This document shows positions 1-5,433 of a DNA stretch of 9,054 nt, piece by piece (the stretch's first letter is position 1; each line of letters opens with the position of its first letter). Made by a program: the position numbers and the translations under genes. The notes beneath the pieces were generated by a model. The model saw only the letters and a program-made list of their open reading frames with translations. It was not told where the DNA came from and ran no database searches. Origin of the DNA: Eubacteriales Family XIII. Incertae Sedis bacterium (GTDB lineage Bacteria > Bacillota > Clostridia > Peptostreptococcales > Anaerovoracaceae); NCBI GenBank assembly GCA_031272745.1, contig JAISTF010000102.1:1-9054 (forward strand). Direction: 5' to 3'.

Positions 1-798
1 CTGCTTGATGCCGAGCTCCGTGTACCAATAGGACAACCGGCTCGGGAGCTGGCCCTGCCAACCCCACGGCGTCGTCTCCTGGTCGCAACCCCAAAACAAC
101 AGCAGTTCACAGTTTTCCGCGACATCCAGCAGCAAATTGCTCTGCTTGCCCTGTCCGACGGGCTCGCAGCCCCAGAAATGCTTGCTGCCCCACCACCAGC
201 CTTCCCAGCTGTCCGGCTGGCGGATCTGCAGCGTGTAGCCGCCCCACAGCGGCAGCAGCTTGCGCCCCGCGCCATGACACGCCTGCACGACCTTGTTCTC
301 GCCGTGCTGGTCGCACTGATACAACAGCGTCGTCGGCCCATAGGTATCCTTCAGGCGATTCATCTCTTTCGCGATCGTATCGAGGGCCTCCTCCCACGAA
401 ATCCGCACGTATTTGCTGACGCCGCGGTTTTGCGTATTACGCCCGCCCGGGCCGGTCGACCCCGGTGCCCCGTTCGGATCCCAGTCGACGCGCTTCATCG
501 GAAACCGCACGCGCGCCGGCGAGTAGACCCTCTTCTTGTACGCGATGGAATACGGTGGGATGAGCGTCTTCATGCTCGGCTCAAAGGTGCTGCCCCGCAC
601 CTCGAACTTCCACGGGTTCATCTGCTTCTCGGGGTCGTACTTCCAGTCATAATGCATCGGCCGGATGCGAATGATTTTCCCATCCTTCACGTCGACCATT
701 GATGCATTCGAGCCGTTTTCCGGCACTCCGCAGAAGCTGATGTCCCGAATCAGCGTCCGTTCCCCGGACCGGCTGTTCTTGGATCTGTCCTCTGCCAT
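1..798 (-). CDS. Molybdopterin-dependent oxidoreductase, pyrogallol hydroxytransferase (transhydroxylase) large-subunit-like, N-terminal part
   Basis: The frame is open from an ATG at 798 to the left edge, giving 266 codons of a protein that is about 870 residues long in the transhydroxylase family. I recognise it by comparison with remembered Pelobacter acidigallici transhydroxylase: shared segments include VKDGKIIRI (residues 38-46), a PMKR segment (100-103), RISWEEA (132-138) and PDSWEGW (195-201). In the Pelobacter enzyme the serine of that last segment is the molybdenum ligand; here it is Ser197, with Asp196 and Trp198 also kept. No CxxC-type N-terminal Fe-S motif and no twin-arginine signal is seen, so it is probably cytoplasmic. 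Family members use bis-MGD to move or remove aromatic hydroxyls, or hydrate acetylene; the substrate here is unknown. An Fe-S small subunit would be expected beyond the left edge. The start is preceded by two GAGG-type ribosome binding sites (within 799-815) and a candidate promoter. The family call is firm and the reaction is inference. Confidence 0.85.
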   Translation of the reverse strand, partial: MAEDRSKNSRSGERTLIRDISFCGVPENGSNASMVDVKDGKIIRIRPMHYDWKYDPEKQMNPWKFEVRGSTFEPSMKTLIPPYSIAYKKRVYSPARVRFPMKRVDWDPNGAPGSTGPGGRNTQNRGVSKYVRISWEEALDTIAKEMNRLKDTYGPTTLLYQCDQHGENKVVQACHGAGRKLLPLWGGYTLQIRQPDSWEGWWWGSKHFWGCEPVGQGKQSNLLLDVAENCELLLFWGCDQETTPWGWQGQLPSRLSYWYTELGIKQ

Positions 799-976
799 TT
801 CCTCTTTCCTCTTTTCAATTTTTAGAAAACAAAACTTGAGACCATGATAGAACCCTTGCCCTGTGAATTGCAAGCGATTTTGAAAAAAATTATTGAATTT
901 CCAAATGTTTTTGGTTTTTTATAATAACAATGCCCGACCCTCGTGCAAATTCACGAAGCGCCCCGAACCGGTCTTG
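799..976. other. AT-rich intergenic region between the operon end and the molybdopterin enzyme gene
   Basis: This 178 bp gap is the most AT-rich stretch of an otherwise GC-rich window. It holds the candidate promoter at 844-873, homopolymer runs (for example 884-890 and 915-920) and a weak stem-loop at 939-958 (7 bp with one G-U pair, read on the minus strand). That stem-loop could help end the upstream operon, although it is not followed by a proper U tract. I see no gene or RNA gene here. Confidence 0.6.
844..873 (-). promoter_or_regulatory. Candidate sigma-70 promoter of the molybdopterin enzyme gene
   Basis: Read on the minus strand, TTGCAA (873-868) and TATCAT (849-844) are separated by 18 bp, and the A/T-rich stretch 874-925 lies upstream like an UP element. 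Transcription would start near 837 and leave a leader of about 40 bases carrying the ribosome binding site. The -35 box matches the consensus at only 4 of 6 positions, and the spacing is one base long, so an activator may be needed. This is pattern matching only. Confidence 0.4.
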
Positions 977-1168
977 TCACTCCTCCACCTCCGGATAGTC
1001 CGCGTCGTCGGGTTGGCGCGGGCCGTCCTTCACATAGGTGCCGGGGACGCCGCAGATCGGGCAGTCGCCGAAGCGCTCGCCGAACTCGTCGTTGCGCGAA
1101 AAATCATATTTGAACTGCGCCCCGCATTCCGGGCATTGATAATAAAAATACAGCGTTCCCCAAGTCAT
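977..1168 (-). CDS. Small zinc-ribbon protein of unknown function
   Basis: The product is 63 residues with two CPxCG knuckles, CPECG (Cys12, Cys15) and CPICG (Cys36, Cys39), spaced as in a small zinc ribbon that binds one Zn2+. The N-terminus is aromatic (WGTLYFYY) and the last 15 residues are acidic. There is no signal peptide or membrane segment. It begins 10 bases after the yicC stop, and its AGGAG ribosome binding site overlaps the yicC TAG, so it is probably translated by coupling as the last gene of the operon. Small ribbons like this often contact nucleic acid or act as regulatory adaptors. Its position beside yicC and rnj makes an RNA-related role possible, but nothing in the sequence proves it. 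Confidence 0.82.
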   Translation of the reverse strand: MTWGTLYFYYQCPECGAQFKYDFSRNDEFGERFGDCPICGVPGTYVKDGPRQPDDADYPEVEE

Positions 1169-1178
1169 ATCGTTTCTC

Positions 1179-2072
1179 CTAACAAATATTCTGCACCTGC
1201 TCCCGCACGTTCTCGACGCCGGTCTTCAGCCGGATGACATAATCCGTGATCAGCAAATCGTTCGCCTTGGAGCCGATCGTGTTCGCCTCGCGGTTCATCT
1301 CCTGCACGAGGAAGTCGAGCCGCTTGCCGACGGGCTCCGCGCCGCCGAGCGCGAGAATGCCGCGGAACTGCGCGATGTGGCTCGCAAACCGCACGAGCTC
1401 CTCCTCGATGCTCGCCTTGTCCGCAAACGACGCGATCTCGATCGCGAGCCGCTGGTCGAGCAGATCGCGGTCGACCGGTTTTTCGAGGAGCTGTTCGATG
1501 CGCGCGGGCAGCTTCGCCGCATACGCCGCCTGCACTTCGGGCGCGCGCGCTTCGACGGCGGCCGCGACGTCCGCGAGGTCGTCGAGCCGCGCCGATAGGT
1601 CGTCGGCGAGCGCTGCGCCCTCCGCCGCGCGCATCGCGTCGAACGCGGAAAGCGCCGCATCCGTCGCCGAAAGCAGGAGCGTCCGCACCGCGTCCTCATC
1701 GATGTCCGCGCGCCCCTGGCGCAGCACTTCCGGCATCTGCGCGAGCAGCTCCAGCGGCACGTCCTCTTCGATGTCGAATTGGCGCGCGAGCTCGCGCATG
1801 CTCCGGTAGTATTGCTTCGCCGCCGCCGCGTTCAACACGACGGCCACGTCTTCCTCCGCCGTGCTCTGCACGAGGATCGTCACGTCGATTTTGCCGCGCT
1901 GCGCGCGCGCGCGCACGGCCGACTTCACGGCCTCCTCCGCAAACGCGTACTTCGACGGCATCTTCACCGTGATCTCGCAGTACCGGTGGTTGACCGCGCG
2001 GATCTCCGTCGTCACCGTCCGCTGCCCGTCCGACGCGTCGCCGCGCCCGTATCCCGTCATGCTCCGGATCAT
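1179..2072 (-). CDS. yicC: YicC/YloC family endoribonuclease
   Basis: The 297-residue protein has the usual length and both diagnostic ends of the family. The N-terminal domain opens MIRSMTGYGRG and contains AVNHRYCEI (26-34) and RGKIDVTI (59-66). The C-terminal DUF1732 domain carries EEELVRFASHIAQF (223-236) and a block spanning 249-270 that includes FLVQEMNREANTIGSKA, the most conserved family segment. YicC of E. coli and YloC of Bacillus subtilis are reported to be metal-dependent endoribonucleases, and YicC affects turnover of small RNAs. The middle (about 75-215) is Ala-rich and helical. The ATG lies 4 bases after the upstream dehydrogenase stop, with GGGAG about 10 bases ahead inside that gene. 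In many Bacillota yicC is followed by remA-gmk-rpoZ; here it is followed only by a zinc-ribbon gene. Confidence 0.95.
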   Translation of the reverse strand: MIRSMTGYGRGDASDGQRTVTTEIRAVNHRYCEITVKMPSKYAFAEEAVKSAVRARAQRGKIDVTILVQSTAEEDVAVVLNAAAAKQYYRSMRELARQFDIEEDVPLELLAQMPEVLRQGRADIDEDAVRTLLLSATDAALSAFDAMRAAEGAALADDLSARLDDLADVAAAVEARAPEVQAAYAAKLPARIEQLLEKPVDRDLLDQRLAIEIASFADKASIEEELVRFASHIAQFRGILALGGAEPVGKRLDFLVQEMNREANTIGSKANDLLITDYVIRLKTGVENVREQVQNIC

Positions 2073-2076
2073 ATCG

Positions 2077-3204
2077 TTATTGCTCCCACGGAAAGGTGTA
2101 CGCCGTCAGGCCGAAGTCGTCGCGCATCTCGATGAACTCGCGCTGCACGGACGGGTTGATGGGCACGCCCACGTCCTTGCGCGCCTGCCACACCTCGTAT
2201 TCCTTTTCGTACGCCGTGTAGATGCGGTCCTGCCCCGGCGCCTTGCGCGACGCGCGCAGCTGCCGCAGGATGTCTCCGGCCGTTTTGCGGAAGCCCTCGA
2301 GCCCGAGGAACGCTTCGGGGTCGATCGCGAGGAAATAATGCCCGAGCCGGTACGGCACGTTCTGCCCGTCCCGCTTGCCCGTCAAATCCTTCATATACGA
2401 GCCGCCCTGAAGCGCCGCGCACAGGATCTCGACAACCGTCGCAAAGCCGTAGCCTTTGTAGCCGCCGAGCTCCTCGCCCGCTCCGCCGAGGGGCGCGAGC
2501 GCCGCCGTGCCGTCCACGAGCCGCCTGAGGATCTCCGCCGAGTCCGTCAGCGTCCCGCCGTTCTCATCGATGACCTGCCCCGCCGGCGTGTCCTGCCCGA
2601 TGCGTTCGAGGTATTCGACCTTGCCGCGCTGCGTGATCGACGTCGCGCAGTCGATGACGAAGGGGAAGTCCTCGTCCGTCGGCATCCCCCACGTCAGCGG
2701 GTTCGTGCCGAGCATGTTCTCCACGCCGAACGTCGGCGCAATCGACGGGCGCGCGTTCGTGCCCGTCAGCCCGATGAGCCCCGCGTCCGTCGCCATCGTC
2801 GCGTAGTAGCCGGCGATGCCGTAATGCGTCGAATTGCGCACCGCGGTCATGCCGAGCCCGTGCTCCTTCGCTTTGTCGATGGCCATCCGCATCGCGCGCA
2901 CGCCGATGACCTGCCCCATGCCGTCGTGTCCGTCGATGACCGCCGTCGTCTTCGTCTCCTTCAAAATCTCAAATTCCGTCACCGGCTTCTGGATGCCGAT
3001 CTTGATGCGGTCGATGTAGATCGGCTTGAAGCGGTTCACGCCGTGCGACTCGATGCCGCGCCGGTCGGACTCGATCAGCACGTCCGCGCAGACCTCCGCA
3101 TCCGCGCGCGGCACGCCGCTCGCGCAGAGCACGTCGACGACGAAAGCCGTCAGCGTCTCCCAATCCAGCACCACGCTGCCGGGTGCGCCCTCCAATGCGT
3201 TCAT
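2077..3204 (-). CDS. Ldh-family (malate/L-lactate/ureidoglycolate/sulfolactate dehydrogenase type) NAD(P)-dependent oxidoreductase
   Basis: The 375-residue protein belongs to the Ldh family, which is unrelated to classical Rossmann-fold lactate and malate dehydrogenases. Family marks are SHGVNRF (53-59, with the catalytic-type His54), DGMGQV (94-99), RNSTHYGIAGYYA (123-135, with His127), a long segment at 148-190 that includes ENMLGTNPL and FVIDCATS, and GGYKGYGFA (247-255) near the nucleotide site. The family reversibly reduces 2-oxo acids to 2-hydroxy acids with NAD(P)H, and the substrate cannot be read from these motifs. The ATG overlaps the TGA of the upstream YlbF-family gene (ATGA), and GGAGGT lies about 8 bases before it, so it is translationally coupled. 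The length is slightly above the usual 330-360 because of an extra N-terminal segment of about 10 residues. It is a metabolic gene within an otherwise RNA- and translation-related operon. Confidence 0.92.
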   Translation of the reverse strand: MNALEGAPGSVVLDWETLTAFVVDVLCASGVPRADAEVCADVLIESDRRGIESHGVNRFKPIYIDRIKIGIQKPVTEFEILKETKTTAVIDGHDGMGQVIGVRAMRMAIDKAKEHGLGMTAVRNSTHYGIAGYYATMATDAGLIGLTGTNARPSIAPTFGVENMLGTNPLTWGMPTDEDFPFVIDCATSITQRGKVEYLERIGQDTPAGQVIDENGGTLTDSAEILRRLVDGTAALAPLGGAGEELGGYKGYGFATVVEILCAALQGGSYMKDLTGKRDGQNVPYRLGHYFLAIDPEAFLGLEGFRKTAGDILRQLRASRKAPGQDRIYTAYEKEYEVWQARKDVGVPINPSVQREFIEMRDDFGLTAYTFPWEQ

Positions 3205-3524
3205 GCCTTCACTACCTCCCCGAGAATCGAGTACACATCGTTCACCATCATCGCGAACCGGATCTGCGCGCCGAGGTATTCCGCCGCCACGGGGTCGCGC
3301 GCAAGAATCTGATAGAGGCTCTGCATCTGCCCCATCATATCCGGCCCGATCTGCTCGCCGAGCATCTGCTTCTTCTGCATCTCGAACTGCTTTTCCTGAT
3401 AATCGTTCAGCGCCTCGACAAGATCCGGATTTTCCTGCGCCCGCGCCTTGGCCGCAAGGTACGCGCGGTACTCCTCCGACTGTTTGATCTCGGCCGCCAA
3501 CTCATGCGCCTTGTCGTGCACCAT
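3201..3524 (-). CDS. YlbF/YmcA family protein
   Basis: The 107-residue, largely helical protein fits the Com_YlbF family (YlbF, YmcA and relatives). The N-terminal helix AHELAAEIKQSEEYRAYLAAKA is followed by the typical EALNDYQEKQFEMQKKQ segment, a Met/Gln-rich loop and a second helical half ending in a conserved-type aliphatic tail. In Bacillus subtilis YlbF and YmcA act with YaaT as the Y-complex, which changes RNase Y activity and is needed for competence, biofilm and sporulation control. Here the gene starts 3 bases after the rnj stop, and its GGAGG lies within the last codons of rnj, while its own TGA overlaps the next gene's ATG. That coupling to RNase J supports a role in RNA decay. 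Which of the paralogues it corresponds to cannot be decided. Confidence 0.85.
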   Translation of the reverse strand: MVHDKAHELAAEIKQSEEYRAYLAAKARAQENPDLVEALNDYQEKQFEMQKKQMLGEQIGPDMMGQMQSLYQILARDPVAAEYLGAQIRFAMMVNDVYSILGEVVKA

Positions 3525-3527
3525 CGT

Positions 3528-5420
3528 CTACACCTCCGTCACGATCGGCAGGATGACGGGCGTCCGCCCCGTGCGCTCGAGCACGGCGCTCTTCAGCCGC
3601 CCGCGCAGCGCGCCCTTCAGCGCTTCCCAGTCGCCCGTGCCCTTCTTCTCAAAATCCCCGATCTCCGCTTCCGCCTCTCGCCGCAGCTCCTCGATCAGAT
3701 CGCCGCTTTGCTTTTCGTAGACGAACCCGCGCGAAAACACTTCCGGCCCCGAGACCAAAAATCCCGACGCCGCGTCAAACGACGCCGCTACGACGATGAG
3801 CCCGGACTCCGCGAGCTGCCGCCGGTCGCGCAGCACGCTCGTGCCGATGTCGCCGACGCCGAGGCCATCGACAAACACGGGTTCCGCCGGCACATGCCGG
3901 TCCGTCAGCTTCACGACCCCGCCGCACATCTCCGCGATGCGCCCGTTGCGCGACACGAGGATGTGGTCTTTCGGGATGCCGAGGTTTTCCGCGATGGCCG
4001 CGTTTTGCAACAGATGCTTATTCTCGCCGTGCACCGGCATATAATATTTCGGCTTCAGCAGCGAGATCATGATCTTGATTTCCTCGCGGCTCGCGTGGCC
4101 CGAAACGTGGATGTCCGCGATGTCCGAATAGATCACCTCCGCGCCGAGCCCGAGCAGCGAATTGATGACGCCCGAGATGGTCTTTTCGTTGCCCGGAATC
4201 GGGCTCGAGCTGAGGATGACCGTGTCGCCGCGCTGGATGCGCACATGCCGGTGGTCGCCCGTCGCCATGCGCGACAGCGCGCTCATCGGCTCGCCCTGGC
4301 TGCCCGTCGTGATGATGACGAGCCGCTTGTCCTTCGTGTTCGGCATGTCCTCGAGGTCGACCATCGCGCCCTTCGGCACAGAGAGATAGCCGAGCTCGTC
4401 CGCGATTTCCATGACCTTCAGCATCGAGCGCCCCGACAGCGCCACCTTGCGTTTGTGCTTCACGGCCGTGTTGATGATCGTCTGCACGCGGTGGACATTG
4501 GACGCGAATGTGGCAATAATGATGCGCCCCTTTGCTTCTCCAAAGATCTTATCGAGGATGGGCGCCATTGTTTTTTCCGATTGCGAGAACCCGTTTCTGA
4601 GCGCGTTCGTGCTGTCGCAGAGCATGAGGTCGACGCCGCGCTTGCCGATCTCCGCGAGCTTCTGAAAGTCCATCGGGTCCCCGTCGATGGGCGTGTAGTC
4701 GATTTTGAAATCGCCCGTGTGGAACACCGTGCCCGCCGGCGTCTCGATCGCAAACGAGAGCGAATCCGCGACGGAATGCGTCGCGCGGATCGCCTCGATG
4801 CGGAACGGGCCGATCTTGAGTTTGCCGCCCGCGTCGATACGGCGCAGATCGCCCTTGATGCCGTGCTCGTCGAGTTTGTGCTTGATGAGGCCGAGCGTCA
4901 GCCGCGTCGCGTAGACGGGCGTGTCGACGCGCTTCAGCAGGAACGGCACGCCGCCGATGTGATCCTCGTGCCCGTGCGTCACGACGAGCGCCTTGAGCTG
5001 CTGCTGGTTTTGCTCGATGAAGGCATAGTCCGCAATCACGATGTCGATGCCGAGCATTTCCCCGTCGGGGAAACTCATGCCGCAGTCGACGAGGATCATC
5101 TCGTCGCCGTAGCGGAACGCCGTCAGGTTTTTCCCGATCTCGCCGAGCCCGCCGATCGGGATGATCTCGAGCACGGGCTCGCCGTGCGGCCCCTTCGCGG
5201 GTTTGCCCGCCTTGCTTTCCGCGCGGCCCTTGCGCTTCGTCTGTTCCTGCGCCTTCGGCGGCTGCTTCTGCGCCGCGTTCCGGCCGCCCTGCCGGCTGTC
5301 CGCGGCCGCCTTCCGGTCGCGGTCGCTCCGTTTTTTCTGCGAAGTCGCGCCCTTGACGGCCGTCTCCACGCGCGTCTCGTCCGCGCCTTTTTTTCTTCTT
5401 CTGAAATCAAATGATGCCAT
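3528..5420 (-). CDS. rnj: Ribonuclease J
   Basis: The product is a 630-residue metallo-beta-lactamase/beta-CASP ribonuclease for 5'-3' exonucleolytic and endonucleolytic RNA decay and processing. The core starts near residue 82 (EPVLEIIPIGGLGEIGKN). Metal-binding motifs are visible: HGHEDH (149-154), ATHS (His215) and TGDF (Asp237). Beta-CASP features follow, including SGRS (329-332), SGHAS (His442) and VHGE (His464). A C-terminal domain after about 515 ends in PVILPIVTEV. Usual length is about 555; the excess is an N-terminal extension of about 80 residues, rich in Lys, Arg, Gln and Ala and probably disordered, possibly an RNA- or partner-binding tail. The ATG has AAGGA 7 bases upstream and follows the leuS stop by 13 bases. 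A run of seven A bases (minus strand, 5388-5394) occurs early in the gene. Confidence 0.97.
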   Translation of the reverse strand: MASFDFRRRKKGADETRVETAVKGATSQKKRSDRDRKAAADSRQGGRNAAQKQPPKAQEQTKRKGRAESKAGKPAKGPHGEPVLEIIPIGGLGEIGKNLTAFRYGDEMILVDCGMSFPDGEMLGIDIVIADYAFIEQNQQQLKALVVTHGHEDHIGGVPFLLKRVDTPVYATRLTLGLIKHKLDEHGIKGDLRRIDAGGKLKIGPFRIEAIRATHSVADSLSFAIETPAGTVFHTGDFKIDYTPIDGDPMDFQKLAEIGKRGVDLMLCDSTNALRNGFSQSEKTMAPILDKIFGEAKGRIIIATFASNVHRVQTIINTAVKHKRKVALSGRSMLKVMEIADELGYLSVPKGAMVDLEDMPNTKDKRLVIITTGSQGEPMSALSRMATGDHRHVRIQRGDTVILSSSPIPGNEKTISGVINSLLGLGAEVIYSDIADIHVSGHASREEIKIMISLLKPKYYMPVHGENKHLLQNAAIAENLGIPKDHILVSRNGRIAEMCGGVVKLTDRHVPAEPVFVDGLGVGDIGTSVLRDRRQLAESGLIVVAASFDAASGFLVSGPEVFSRGFVYEKQSGDLIEELRREAEAEIGDFEKKGTGDWEALKGALRGRLKSAVLERTGRTPVILPIVTEV

Positions 5421-5433
5421 ATGTGTTTCCTTG

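Noticed and set aside
178..702. Plus-strand open frame of 174 codons at the left end.
   Set aside because: It is antisense to the molybdopterin enzyme, which has clear family motifs and a ribosome binding site, so the plus-strand frame is a shadow.
1..798. Assignment of the left-edge gene as an Eggerthella-type catechol dehydroxylase or formate-dehydrogenase-like enzyme.
   Set aside because: Those carry N-terminal cysteine motifs for an Fe-S cluster, and often a twin-arginine signal. Neither is present, and the PDSWEGW segment fits the transhydroxylase branch better.
901..920. CCAAA-TGTT-TTTGG hairpin followed by six T on the plus strand, resembling an intrinsic terminator.
   Set aside because: The stem is only 5 bp and A/T-rich, and no plus-strand gene precedes it. 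On the minus strand the U tract is on the wrong side.
939..958. Stem-loop after the zinc-ribbon gene as an intrinsic terminator of the operon.
   Set aside because: The stem is 7 bp with a G-U pair and is not followed directly by a U tract, so it is mentioned only as a weak possibility in the intergenic entry.
5123..5410. Alternative minus-strand frame of 95 codons at the 5' end of rnj, rich in arginine.
   Set aside because: It overlaps the RNase J extension in another frame, lacks its own ribosome binding site and has no recognisable content.
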